Shown: positions 24,671-34,340 of the stretch, one piece after another
How positions within the stretch are numbered: position 1 is the stretch's first letter
Layout: every line of letters begins with the position of its first letter
Assembly: GCA_018823135.1 (NCBI GenBank)
Contig: JAHJJF010000089.1
Span: 1 to 43,627 of the forward strand
DNA from: Pseudomonadota bacterium
GTDB lineage: Bacteria; Desulfobacterota; Desulfobulbia; Desulfobulbales; CALZHT01
DNA length: 43,627 nt
Direction: 5' to 3'
Translations under genes and position numbers: made by a program
Notes under the pieces: generated by a model
Seen by the model: the letters and a program-made list of their open reading frames with translations, nothing else
The model's database searches: none
Told to the model about the DNA's origin: nothing

Positions 24671-26731
24671 TCACTTCTTGCTGCCGCCCCATTGGGAACT
24701 CAGACTTTCAAACTGGCTGGTGAGAAAATTTGAGATGGAGGTCATCTGGTTCATATATCGGTCCAACGCGGAAAACTGTTGAGCCATCAGTTCATATCTT
24801 TTATCAAGTCTGGCGATATTAGATTCAATGGTTTCTTCAAGATTGCTTATCTTTTCCTGGGCAGCGTTTTTCTCCGCCTCGATCAGCCCGGTACCGATAG
24901 TGCTGCCCCGGAGATAGTCATTCAATTGATCGGCAAATCCGGTGACATCATTCTCCGTATCGCCCAGGAAAAATCGCGAGACGGCATCGATGTTGTTGTG
25001 AAGCGCCCGGCTCAACACCGTGGAATCAATGGTGATGGTTCCATCGCGGTTGAACTCCATACCGAGATCAAACAGGGATCTGATGTTGCTGTCCGTGGTC
25101 GTCACCGTGCCATCGCTGTTGAGGGTCCGGCTGATGAGATCCTCGGTGCCGGCAACTGTAAAGACCATAAGCGATTCCAGCTGAAAAGGCAGGTCCCGGA
25201 ATGTAGTGCCGGCAAGAATACCGAATTCGCCGGTGTCCTGGTCATAGCCCGTGTTGGATTTTATTTCCTGAATTGCGGCGTTATAACTCGCCACCATTTC
25301 CTCAATCAGCGAGGTCAGATTATCCGTATTCATTGACACCGAAACCACTGCCGCGCCGGTATCTTCCAGGGTCAGAGTCACCCCTGAAAGCACATCACTG
25401 AAGGTATTGGTCTGTCTTTCATAATCAATTTTATTAATGGTAAACCCGGCGTTCAGGGACTCGGCCGCCGCTCCCTGTTTTTCGGTCATGGTCAGGGCAA
25501 GCTGGTCAAGATCGTTGAGGGTGATCCGGTTATCCTCTCCCTCGGTATTCGCTTCCAGAACCAGCTGATAAGGATTACTTGAAATGCCGGTATTCACCGC
25601 CGAGGCCGAAATCCCGGGATTATTGGTGTCATCGTTAATCAGACTGACCAGACCGCTTAAGGTCGTCTCTTTGGGGACATAAACCAGATAATTTTCACCG
25701 TCGATTTCATAGGAAAAGGTATCGCCCGGATTGCCTTCCTGAAAATCAATTACCGTGTTGCTGGCATTGATTGAAACCTGATACGATTCATTGGGACTGA
25801 TCTCTTCGCTCTCAATATGCAGGTAACTGGTGCCGTTGATGGTCTTGACCTGGGCGGCAATGCCGGAGAGGGCGTCGAGTTCATCGACCACCGCCTGCAG
25901 GGTCTTGCCGGTGGCGCCGCCGGAGATGGTGATCGTCTCCTGGGGGGAAGATGCGCCGTAACTGACGACAAAACTCGTATTGGCCGCCAGAAAGGTATCA
26001 ACTGCGGCATCGGCCACCCCGGTGGTTGAAAAATGCTCCAGGGCCACCGGCGGACTGCTGCTGAAACTCAAGGTGCCGGTGGAGGTCAGCTTGACCCGGT
26101 TGCTCTCGCTGTTGGTTGTTGTATCGGAAATTACCTGAAGATAATACTTGCCGTCGATCTGCTCGGCAGAGGCAGTCACATTACCGCCCAGAGACCCGGC
26201 ATTAATCTCGCTCACAACATCATCGAGACTTTTGCCGACACCGCCGCCACCCACGGTAAAGACACTTGAGCCGCCATAGGTCACGGTTATACTTGATGAG
26301 GCCGGTATATAGGTATCGGTGGAATTATCCAGACCGACAGCGGAATATTGTCTGATCGGCACATTGATGATCGAATCCGTTGTCTCCAGGTTACCGGATG
26401 CCCAGGAACTTTTTGAGGCCAGCCGGGCAACATCAAGGGACGCGGTCTGAAACGAAGTGCCGTCTATTACTGAAACGCTGATCACATCCTCATCGCTGCT
26501 GGAGGCGCTTCGCCCAAGGAATGTGGAAGAAAGGGAAAGGGAAAGTGCCTTGCTCTTGATATCAAAGAGCATGTTCTTGACAACGGTAAACTCCTCAAGC
26601 TGCGCTTCAACCTGAGTAATTTCGGTCTTTTTCTGCTCGACGAGCTGCTGGTCGACCTCGCGCAGCTGATCAATAATCCCTTGCAGATCCAGCCCTGAAC
26701 CAACGCCGAGGGTGGAAATTGAACCGACCAT
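24671..26731 (-). CDS. fliD: Flagellar hook-associated protein 2 (filament cap)
   Basis: A 686-residue secreted filament cap protein. The conserved amino end reads GLGSGLD-type (STLGVGSGLDLQGIIDQLREV), followed by a helix. The centre is Ser/Thr-rich beta sequence, longer than the roughly 470-residue enterobacterial proteins. The carboxy end is helical, with the family ending YMNQMTSISNFLTSQFESL. FliD caps the filament so that exported flagellin can polymerise. It lies downstream of the flagellin gene behind that gene's terminator, and ahead of fliS. The longer middle domain is surface-exposed and parallels the enlarged flagellin. Confidence 0.95.
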   Translation of the reverse strand: MVGSISTLGVGSGLDLQGIIDQLREVDQQLVEQKKTEITQVEAQLEEFTVVKNMLFDIKSKALSLSLSSTFLGRSASSSDEDVISVSVIDGTSFQTASLDVARLASKSSWASGNLETTDSIINVPIRQYSAVGLDNSTDTYIPASSSITVTYGGSSVFTVGGGGVGKSLDDVVSEINAGSLGGNVTASAEQIDGKYYLQVISDTTTNSESNRVKLTSTGTLSFSSSPPVALEHFSTTGVADAAVDTFLAANTSFVVSYGASSPQETITISGGATGKTLQAVVDELDALSGIAAQVKTINGTSYLHIESEEISPNESYQVSINASNTVIDFQEGNPGDTFSYEIDGENYLVYVPKETTLSGLVSLINDDTNNPGISASAVNTGISSNPYQLVLEANTEGEDNRITLNDLDQLALTMTEKQGAAAESLNAGFTINKIDYERQTNTFSDVLSGVTLTLEDTGAAVVSVSMNTDNLTSLIEEMVASYNAAIQEIKSNTGYDQDTGEFGILAGTTFRDLPFQLESLMVFTVAGTEDLISRTLNSDGTVTTTDSNIRSLFDLGMEFNRDGTITIDSTVLSRALHNNIDAVSRFFLGDTENDVTGFADQLNDYLRGSTIGTGLIEAEKNAAQEKISNLEETIESNIARLDKRYELMAQQFSALDRYMNQMTSISNFLTSQFESLSSQWGGSKK

Positions 26732-26926
26732 TGAGCCTACCCCTTACATTTTTGTCTGTAGTTAGAAAAACTTCTTGAATTCCTGTACCTGTATTCAATA
26801 AACGTATCGGCCACGCCTCCTGCCGACTTTAGATATATTTCCATTTTCAGGCATTTTTATCAAGAATGCACAAAAGCCCACCCCGCTGGGCTCACTCCCC
26901 TGAAAATTTTACCGTCTCGCCAAACC

Positions 26927-26965
26927 AAAAAAAGGGGCTGCGGCCCGAAGACCGCAACCCCTTTT
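26927..26965 (-). terminator. Rho-independent terminator of flagellin
   Basis: GGGGCTGCGG (26934-26943) pairs with CCGCAACCCC (26952-26961) with one mismatch, around an 8-nt loop. The minus-strand transcript ends in seven T (26927-26933). It sits about 40 nt past the flagellin stop. Confidence 0.92.
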
Positions 26966-27002
26966 GGTTGAGTTGATAAAATAATCCAGCAGCAGTAGAA
27001 AC

Positions 27003-29927
27003 TTATCCTTGCAGCAATGCCAGAACGGTTTGAGCGCTGGCATTGGCCTGAGCCATTGCAAAGGAACTTGCCTGGGTCAGGATCTGCATCTTGGAGAAGT
27101 TGGCTGCCTCTTCGGCAAAGTCAACGTCACGGATTGAAGATTCCGCTGCAAAAACGTTAACCCTGGTGACCGAAATATTGGCAACCGTTGAGTTCAACTG
27201 ATTCTGGATGGAACCAAGATCGGACCGTACCTTATCAAGATCCTTCAGGGCGGAGTCCGCTACCGAAATAGCAGTCTGCGCACCATCCTGGGTCAGAACA
27301 CTGATCTCAGACAACCTGGTCATGGTGGATGAACCAACCGTACCGATAGCAGAGCCGCTGCCGGAGGTGTTGGCGGCCAGGGTTGAGCCGGCGGTCAGAA
27401 TAGAGCCGCCCTTGATGTCCTGGGCATTAGTCATGGTGGTAGCACCAGCAAGGGTAACCGCCGACACCAGAGTGTCACCGATGGCATAACTGTTACCGTC
27501 GGTGCCGCTAATGGCGTTGGTCAAAACGGTGCCGGCAGCAAAAACACTGCCCGCAGCAGCACTTGAGCCTGCTGCCAGATTCATGGTGGTGCCGACAGCA
27601 ACGGTTTCAGTCTGAGCCAGGGTCAGGGTTGCACCAAAGGTGGAACCGGTGGCCAGGGACGAACCGTCTCCAATAACCGAACCAATTGCCAGAGTCTGGG
27701 CATTGGTCAGGGTGGCGTCGGCAGTCAAGGTAAGATCATTGCTTGAAGCGCTGGAACCATTACCAAGAACACTATTAGCAACAACCACGGTACCGGTGAC
27801 CAGAGTCATGGCCGCGGTCAGGGTGGCATTAGCCGCCAGGACCAGGGCATCGTTATCGGCAACAGACTGTGCGGCAAGTCTCGAGCCGGTAATGAGTGTA
27901 CTGCCGCCCCGGATGGTCATGGTGTTTGTCAACTGCAAATCACCGTGAACCGTAAAGGCGTCATTATTGGCAACGGTATTGGCTCCCAGGGTGGACTGGT
28001 TGGCAATGATTGAACCGGTGAGCAGGATCATGGTGTCAGTCGTGGTCATATCCTGGATCACGATGGCGTCATTGACCGCATACGAACCGGCCTTCAGTGT
28101 TGAACCGGTTGAAATGTCGGTACCACCAAGAACGTTGGATATTTCACCCACCAGGGTAAAGGTACCCGTAGTGGCGCCCGATGTGCCTGCTGTAAAACTC
28201 AGGGTCCAGATGCCGGCGCCCGTGAGAATTGAAGCACTGGCAGCCAAATGGGTCAAGGCTGCGGTGGCATCGGCAGCAGTGTTGAACACAGTGCCGTCAA
28301 CCAGGGTTGAGGTTGCCAGAATAATTGAACCACTGGCAATTGTACCGCCACCAGCAAGGAAATTCACCTGAGCAGTAGCAGCAGCAACGATTGCGTCACC
28401 CTGGATAACCGTCCCGGAAATGAGGGAGGTTCCGGACTGCAGAATAGAACCGACGCCCAGTGTAGCAGCACCGACAAGGGTCTTGCCAGAGATTAGCGCA
28501 ACTGAATTAATCGTCGTGGCAGAACCGATTACCGACCCGGAATTCAGGATTGATCCGGTGGCGGCAACCAGTGTATCCCCGGCCGCAATTGCTGTAGCGG
28601 CAACGGTGATTTCAGAGGTAACCGAAGTCCCTGCCGCAAGGCTGGTACCGGATCTCAGCGTCGAACCGGCGCCGGCAATTGTTGTCCCCGCACCAGCGGT
28701 GAAGGCGGCAACCGTTATATTATTGCTGATCGCCGTACCCGAGTTCAAAACACTTCCTGAACCAAGGGTGGAACCTGCAGCTAAAGTCGAAACTGCGGTT
28801 GTTGCCGCGGAGTTCCCAGTGGTCTCGACATTATTTACCGTAGTAACAGCCAGCCCACTTGTCCCGCCGTTACTCACCTGAACCTCTGCAGCACCAGTCT
28901 GAATCAGATTGATGTATCCAAGGGTTGACAGGCTGTCGCCACCAAAGATTGCATTGGCGCCGGTGGTTGTGCTGCCGGTGGAGATGCTTGTGCTTGTCGC
29001 CTGGATAGCTCGACCGTCAACCGAGGTCAAGGTCATTGCGCCCTCGTTGTCAACACTTGCAATAACACCATGCTCAGAAGTTTTCTGGTTGATGGATTTT
29101 ACCAGTGAACCGTCGGAGTCATTGGCAGCAACATTGATCGCACCGATGGTGATGCCGTTGATGGCGAAATCCGAGTCAGTGGCCCCTGCCACTATTGCAC
29201 CGGTGGTGGATGAAGAGACAACCGCATCTGCGGTAACCCCAAGAACATCACTCAGTTTGTTGATGGCATCTTTAACTGCGCCCAGACTGTTTTCCCGGTT
29301 ATTATTATAACTCAAGCTAATGGCATTCAGGCTGAAGGTCTGGTCCTGCAGATTGCTGTAAAAAGCAAGCTCCGCAGTTCCTGTCCCTGAAAAATCCAGC
29401 CGACTTGCATTGACATGACCTATCTTGCTTGATTCAGCAGAGGCAATGGAAACACTTACCGTTTCCTGCGAATAAGCACCAACCTGGAACTTCTTGTTGG
29501 TAAAATTACCGGACAACAGTTTCTGATTATTAAATGCTGTGGTCTTGGCAATAATGTCCAGCTCTTCCGTCAGCTTGTCGATATCAGCCTGAATCGCCTT
29601 CCGGGATTCCGTGGTCTGACCGTCCTGAGACGCCTGGACTGCTTTGGTTTTTATGGTGTTAACGATATTGATGGACTCCTGAAGAGCACCATCAGCAGTC
29701 TGCACCATGGAAATAGCGTCATTGGCGTTCCTGATTGCCTGGCCAAGACCGAGGGCCTGTGACCGCAGGGAGTCGGCAATGGCCATACCGGAAGCATCGT
29801 CCGCCGCCTTGTTGATCCTCAGGCCTGATGACAATTTTTCCAGCGAGGCTGAGAGATTATCATCATTCTTGATCATATTCTTGTGGGCGTTTAACGCTGC
29901 CACGTTTGTATTAATACGTAATGCCAT
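27003..29927 (-). CDS. fliC: Flagellin with very large repeat-filled central domain
   Basis: A 974-residue flagellin, about twice the common length. The D0/D1 amino end (MALRINTNVAALNAHKNM through about residue 155) and the carboxy end (about 880-974, SVTRVNVFAAESSIRDVDFA) are typical. The centre (about 170-870) is Ser/Thr/Ala/Gly-rich, without Cys or Trp-rich domains. Around residues 610-770 there are at least three contiguous repeats of 37 residues with the pattern GS-L-NDA-L-L-TLT-A-MTL--G, suggesting a beta-solenoid. The ATG at 29927 follows GGAGGAATT. It has its own terminator. The many Ser/Thr residues and the adjacent nonulosonate island suggest heavy O-glycosylation. Only one flagellin gene is in the window. 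Confidence 0.95.
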   Translation of the reverse strand: MALRINTNVAALNAHKNMIKNDDNLSASLEKLSSGLRINKAADDASGMAIADSLRSQALGLGQAIRNANDAISMVQTADGALQESINIVNTIKTKAVQASQDGQTTESRKAIQADIDKLTEELDIIAKTTAFNNQKLLSGNFTNKKFQVGAYSQETVSVSIASAESSKIGHVNASRLDFSGTGTAELAFYSNLQDQTFSLNAISLSYNNNRENSLGAVKDAINKLSDVLGVTADAVVSSSTTGAIVAGATDSDFAINGITIGAINVAANDSDGSLVKSINQKTSEHGVIASVDNEGAMTLTSVDGRAIQATSTSISTGSTTTGANAIFGGDSLSTLGYINLIQTGAAEVQVSNGGTSGLAVTTVNNVETTGNSAATTAVSTLAAGSTLGSGSVLNSGTAISNNITVAAFTAGAGTTIAGAGSTLRSGTSLAAGTSVTSEITVAATAIAAGDTLVAATGSILNSGSVIGSATTINSVALISGKTLVGAATLGVGSILQSGTSLISGTVIQGDAIVAAATAQVNFLAGGGTIASGSIILATSTLVDGTVFNTAADATAALTHLAASASILTGAGIWTLSFTAGTSGATTGTFTLVGEISNVLGGTDISTGSTLKAGSYAVNDAIVIQDMTTTDTMILLTGSIIANQSTLGANTVANNDAFTVHGDLQLTNTMTIRGGSTLITGSRLAAQSVADNDALVLAANATLTAAMTLVTGTVVVANSVLGNGSSASSNDLTLTADATLTNAQTLAIGSVIGDGSSLATGSTFGATLTLAQTETVAVGTTMNLAAGSSAAAGSVFAAGTVLTNAISGTDGNSYAIGDTLVSAVTLAGATTMTNAQDIKGGSILTAGSTLAANTSGSGSAIGTVGSSTMTRLSEISVLTQDGAQTAISVADSALKDLDKVRSDLGSIQNQLNSTVANISVTRVNVFAAESSIRDVDFAEEAANFSKMQILTQASSFAMAQANASAQTVLALLQG

Positions 29928-30464
29928 AATTTAATTCCTCCATGATGGATTTTCCGGGATTCCTTTCCCTTTTCGCTTCATTACTTTTTTGCTTGTCCTG
30001 TAAAAATTAAACATCACTTGTTCTGCAAGTCCCAGGCATCACCTCCTCTGTTTCTAAATTCAAATAATTTTCATAAAAAGAATAACACATAACCCGGGAT
30101 ACAGAGTTATGCCTTCTCTCCTTCTTCAGTTATCATATCGGCACTTCATGGCACGACTTGAGTCTTTTTTCCCCATGGGATCATTTTTTCGTCAACCTGA
30201 CTCGACTCTGGAAAAACAAATCAGGCGTTGCAAGAAATTACCCGATCATTCTGTTGCGCGGCATGTATCTTGCTGTTTTTCAGAATACGTACGGCACGCC
30301 GCCGGAGAGAATATCGCCCAGGGCTGCCTGCAATGGCTAAAAACCCTGTGAACTGAACAGATTTATTGAAAAGAGATTTAAGAAACAGGTCGCAGCTGAC
30401 GATATATATACTGATGCACTGTTGTTTTTTTGACGGAAGTAAAAATCCTAAAGGAGATTATGCT
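29928..30464. other. Divergent upstream region of flagellin and the Maf gene
   Basis: 537 nt. It should hold the flagellin promoter (minus) and the Maf promoter (plus). No convincing sigma-28 site (TAAA-N15-GCCGATAA) was found, and the best sigma-54-like sequence (minus strand near 30028-30045, TGCCTGGGACTTGC) misses a conserved -24 G. An open frame at 30109-30351 has no good start site. Confidence 0.4.
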
Positions 30465-33353
30465 ATGGAAGACAGACTTCCAGATTTTTTTGAATCAAAT
30501 ATGGCCTTATTACATAAACACCACCCGGCCCAGTGGGAAACTTTTTCTGAATCGCCGCCCGATCCTGTTGGCGAGGTATACAAAACTGCATCAGGAGAAC
30601 TCAACCTCCGGGTGACAGGCCGGGATGGCGAGACTGTCACCATGCACAGCGCTGAAAACCCCAAAGGAGCGGGAGATGACTTCCTCACGCAGGTTCCGGA
30701 AGAGGCCACGGGCCTTGTCGGCCTCCTCGGCATGGGCCTGGGCCATGGCGCCCTGGCGATCATCAATGAACGTCCTCATATCCGCCACCTTGCCATATTT
30801 GAGCTTGACCCCGGCATCTTCCGCCAGGCAATGCAGCACATCGACCTTGCCGATTTGCTCAGCGACCCCCGGGTGCTGCTGAGCGTCACTCCGACCCCCG
30901 AGGTCGACAAGATACTGACACCGGCCTTCCGGGCATTAATGCTTGAGAATATTCACACCCTCAGGCATCTGCCATCTTTTGCCCTGCACGAAACCGGTTA
31001 CAAAGAACTGAACAACCAACTGTTTGAAAGATTCAACCGGGCCAATGTTGAGGGCAACACCAATATTTATCACGGCAAGACCTACCTCACCAACCGCCTT
31101 GAGAACATGAAGACCATCCACCATCACTGCCTCATTGACCGCCTGCATAATCGATTCAAGGGAATCCCGGCGATTATCGTTGCCGGCGGGCCATCGCTGG
31201 ACAAAAATATTGATCAATTGAAAGAGGCTCAAGGCAAGGCGGTGATCATTGCCGTGGATTCCACCCTCCCTGCCCTTCTGGCCCATGGCGTCACCCCCAA
31301 CTTCGTCACCACCATTGATGCCCAGGATCTGATCTTTGAAAAATTCGCCCATGTTGCCGATAAATGCCGAGACGTCTCCATCATCACCATGCCATGGGTT
31401 TCAAGCAAAGTGGCCAGGGTTTTTCCGGCAAAAAAAATATTCTGGACCTTCACCGCCCTGCCCATTGAATCGTGGCTCCTTGATTTACTTGGCGGACATC
31501 TCCGCACCGGCGGCGCAGCGACAGTTGCCCATCTGAACCTCCAGGCAGCAACAATCCTTGGCTGTTCGCCGATCATCTTTGTGGGCCAGGACCTGGCCTA
31601 CACCGACAACAAGGACCATGCCGACAACACGACGCTCACCCACAAGGAAACCATGGACCTGGCCATCGGCTCGGAAAACGGCCTGATATGGTCAGACGGC
31701 GTCAACGGCGGCAAGGTAGCGACCAACCGGTCTTTTTTTGAGATGCGGCTCCATTTTGAAAAAATGATCAGTAATGCTGCAGGTTTTGAAATCATCAATT
31801 CCACCGAGGGCGGCGTTCATATTGAAGGAACTCAGGTTCTGCCCCTCAAGGAATCACTGGCCCGCTTCTGCCGCCACGAGCAGGAAATCGATTCCCGGAT
31901 CCATCCCCCTGAGAGTAAGGACTGGCACCCGGACCCCAGACAGTTACTGGCAGCATACAAGAAGCTTCTCGAAAAAATAATTTCCGTGCAGAAAACCATC
32001 AAGGCAAACAGCCCCATATCGCAACAGGCTATCAAACTGCTTAAGCAGGAGAAACGAAGCAAGGATAATCCTCTGACCCCGCAAACCCTTCCACCGGATC
32101 TGCAGAAAAAAATAATCGCCGTCAATGACTGCCACCAGAGCCTGGACAAGGAGCTCACCCTGTGGCAGATCATCCGGGATTTAACCCTGGCAGGCATCCG
32201 CGACTCCGAACGGAAAAAGCATGCCTTAAAAAAAATCCAGGGAGAACCGGAAAAATATTCCCAGTGGCTTATTGGCAGCATGGAGTGCTATGAAGAAATT
32301 AACGATGTGCGCCGCAAGGCACTGGCCCTTTTCAAAAAACATTTTTCAGAAACCCTTGAATTTCACAGAGCAGAGAACCGACTGCTGAAGCGGATTCACA
32401 AAGGCGTCACAGACCATGTGAAGGATTCCATGAAACTTGCACGCCACTACTACGAAACCGGCAATATCGTCCTCCTGGAGAAAGTCCTTGAAACCCTTCC
32501 CCCGGCAGAGCAGGACTCGGCCGAGGTTCATTTCTACAGAGGAATTATCGCCGCCCACCTGGTACAATACGATGCCGCGGACCGGCATTTCGGCGCCGCT
32601 ATTCAAGCCGCCCCTGTATACGCTGAAAAAATCCGGGCCTTTCAGGAACAGATGGCTGAGGAGTACCGTGAATACGGCAGGAACTTTATCATCGACGTCA
32701 AAAGCCGGCGAAGGATGCTGATCAAGGGCCTGCGTTACTGTTCCGATTACCAGCCTCTTATAGACGTGGTCCGGTTGCATGCCAGCGAGGGTTTAAAGGC
32801 GGCCCAGGATCCATCAAAAGCCCCAGCCCATCTGGATTGCATTGACCTCGTTAAAACCTGGTGCCGCGACATTGAAGAGCACGATGTCCTGCGGGCAAAT
32901 CTCCTGCCCAGCCAGATTGCCGGCTTTTACCAGCAATTGATTGTTATCCAGCACAGCGAAGACGACACAGCCGGTGTTCTCAATTCATACAGCCGGATTC
33001 TTGCGATAACCCCGGATGATGCGTCAGTCCACCACAATGTCGCCAGCATCCTGTTTGGCCTCGGTGAATTCCAGCAAGGCATAAAACACCTGGAAAAAGC
33101 TGTTGCGATTGACAAATCATACGCCGGGTTCTGGGAAAAAATCGGCGACAACCTCTATCAGTCCGCGCAATTCGACGAGGCGATCTTCGCCTACGAAAAA
33201 TGCTTCATGGCCTGGCCGGAAAATACCGGACTGCTCAAAAAAATCGGTGATTGCTACGTCGCCATGAACCAGCCGGAAGCAGCCAAGGCCGCCTACCTGG
33301 CGTTAAAGGAGAAGTTGATGGCGGGTCTGCCGACGCCGCCCCAGGTGCACTGA
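30465..33353 (+). CDS. Maf-type (DUF115/MptE-like) flagellin glycosyltransferase with TPR tail
   Basis: A 962-residue cytoplasmic protein of the motility accessory factor type. The DUF115 core lies near residues 200-430 with the motif IPAIIVAGGPSLDKNI (about 233) and the nucleotide-binding-like VTTIDAQD (about 283) and IFVGQDLAYT. A helical region follows, then TPR units from about residue 700 to the end (YAAGFW-type DNLYQSAQFDEAIFAYEKC). Maf proteins transfer CMP-activated nonulosonic acids onto Ser/Thr of flagellin. The ATG at 30465 follows AAAGGAG; the upstream in-frame start at 30366 lacks one. It is divergent from flagellin and next to neuA/neuB-type genes, which supports the role. Confidence 0.9.
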   Translation: MEDRLPDFFESNMALLHKHHPAQWETFSESPPDPVGEVYKTASGELNLRVTGRDGETVTMHSAENPKGAGDDFLTQVPEEATGLVGLLGMGLGHGALAIINERPHIRHLAIFELDPGIFRQAMQHIDLADLLSDPRVLLSVTPTPEVDKILTPAFRALMLENIHTLRHLPSFALHETGYKELNNQLFERFNRANVEGNTNIYHGKTYLTNRLENMKTIHHHCLIDRLHNRFKGIPAIIVAGGPSLDKNIDQLKEAQGKAVIIAVDSTLPALLAHGVTPNFVTTIDAQDLIFEKFAHVADKCRDVSIITMPWVSSKVARVFPAKKIFWTFTALPIESWLLDLLGGHLRTGGAATVAHLNLQAATILGCSPIIFVGQDLAYTDNKDHADNTTLTHKETMDLAIGSENGLIWSDGVNGGKVATNRSFFEMRLHFEKMISNAAGFEIINSTEGGVHIEGTQVLPLKESLARFCRHEQEIDSRIHPPESKDWHPDPRQLLAAYKKLLEKIISVQKTIKANSPISQQAIKLLKQEKRSKDNPLTPQTLPPDLQKKIIAVNDCHQSLDKELTLWQIIRDLTLAGIRDSERKKHALKKIQGEPEKYSQWLIGSMECYEEINDVRRKALALFKKHFSETLEFHRAENRLLKRIHKGVTDHVKDSMKLARHYYETGNIVLLEKVLETLPPAEQDSAEVHFYRGIIAAHLVQYDAADRHFGAAIQAAPVYAEKIRAFQEQMAEEYREYGRNFIIDVKSRRRMLIKGLRYCSDYQPLIDVVRLHASEGLKAAQDPSKAPAHLDCIDLVKTWCRDIEEHDVLRANLLPSQIAGFYQQLIVIQHSEDDTAGVLNSYSRILAITPDDASVHHNVASILFGLGEFQQGIKHLEKAVAIDKSYAGFWEKIGDNLYQSAQFDEAIFAYEKCFMAWPENTGLLKKIGDCYVAMNQPEAAKAAYLALKEKLMAGLPTPPQVH

Positions 33354-33370
33354 TCGCTCTCGATCCATAC

Positions 33371-33410
33371 AAAAATCCCCGGAGGGCCGATGCCTGCGGG
33401 GATTTTTTTT
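33371..33410 (+). terminator. Bidirectional rho-independent terminator
   Basis: An 11-bp stem, AAAAATCCCCG (33371-33381) with CGGGGATTTTT (33397-33407), is followed by T's on the plus strand; the A-run at its other side gives T's on the minus strand too. It separates the convergent Maf gene and methyltransferase gene. Confidence 0.92.
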
Positions 33411-33435
33411 GGCTTGAATGATGGGGCTTAGACAA

Positions 33436-34314
33436 TCATCTGGACACACTCATAACCAGGGTATCGCATTTTCCCATTTCAGCCAGTTGCTTCGCATATG
33501 CGGTCTGCAGCTCAGGAGAGTCCAGAAAATTCCATACCATATGCCCGCCGGGCTTTCCCCTGGCCAGCCAGTACAGATGATTACTCACCGGGTAACGCTG
33601 CACCTGCCTTATGTAGTTCGGCTTTAAACCGGCCTGCCGTACAAGCATTTCCAGGGTGCTCACCGTAAAAAGGAAGAGATGACAGCTCCAGTAGGTAAAA
33701 TGCGAAAAAGGCTCGCATTCGTAGAGGGTCAGAAGGGCGTCATCGGCATGGGGAACCTCGATGATGATCTCACCGGAATCGGCAAGAAGGGTTCCCAGGG
33801 ACTGCAGCATGGATTTAGGATCCGGAAGGTGTTCCAGAACGTGGAACAGGGTAATCAGATCATAGCGGCCGGCTCCTTGCCTCTCCCGCAGATCCTCGAT
33901 ATTTTCAAACACCGTCAGGCGGTTTTTCAGGAAATGGGATTGCAGCCGTTTTTCCAGTTCGACGCCGTGAACTTCGCGGGCCGTTTTCCGCGCCTTGAGG
34001 AGGAAACCGCCGGTTCCGCAGCCGAAATCAAGGAGGCTTTTCCCTGAAAGATGCGGTTCGAGAAAATGAAAACGCCGTTCATCGTCCGCCGCGGTGTTGG
34101 CCATCCATTTGGCTACATCCAGAGGCGCCTCGCCGTGCATGCCGGATTCTTCATAAAAATCCTTTTCAGCGTGAGCAAAGGAGGAAAGGTAAACCAGTCC
34201 GCAGCCGCTGCACTGGCAGACCTTCAGGGCGGGATTGTCACGGACGCTGCCGGGCCTGTATGAAAAATCGGTTTCCCTGCAGAGGTAGCATTCCTGTTGA
34301 GCAGACATTATCAT
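33436..34314 (-). CDS. Class I SAM-dependent methyltransferase with N-terminal zinc site
   Basis: A protein of about 292 residues. The amino end has two CxxC pairs (CYLC near residue 10, CSGCG near 36), as in the sugar-modifying C-methyltransferase group. The Rossmann core has the SAM motif LLDFGCGTGGFLLKA (about residues 93-107), an acidic loop (GVELEKR) and the post-motif DLITLFHVLEHLPDP. The carboxy end is aromatic-rich. It likely methylates a sugar or lipid intermediate of the glycan made by the upstream genes. The start is uncertain: ATG codons at 34314 and 34308 are possible, with only weak ribosome sites. It follows the radical SAM gene by about 25 nt and is the last gene of the island. 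Confidence 0.82.
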   Translation of the reverse strand: MIMSAQQECYLCRETDFSYRPGSVRDNPALKVCQCSGCGLVYLSSFAHAEKDFYEESGMHGEAPLDVAKWMANTAADDERRFHFLEPHLSGKSLLDFGCGTGGFLLKARKTAREVHGVELEKRLQSHFLKNRLTVFENIEDLRERQGAGRYDLITLFHVLEHLPDPKSMLQSLGTLLADSGEIIIEVPHADDALLTLYECEPFSHFTYWSCHLFLFTVSTLEMLVRQAGLKPNYIRQVQRYPVSNHLYWLARGKPGGHMVWNFLDSPELQTAYAKQLAEMGKCDTLVMSVSR

Positions 34315-34340
34315 CAATTCGAAGCGCAGTCCGACAGCGC

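Noticed and set aside
27208-29310. Long open frames on the plus strand inside the flagellin gene
   Set aside because: They are antisense shadows of the repeat-rich, GC-biased flagellin coding sequence; they lack ribosome sites and have Val/Pro/Ala-rich, domain-free composition.
30028-30045. Possible sigma-54 promoter for flagellin
   Set aside because: The -12 TTGC is present but the -24 GG is not intact, so the site is too weak to call.
30109-30351. 80-codon frame between flagellin and the Maf gene
   Set aside because: Weak start; composition looks like random translation; a real gene cannot be supported.
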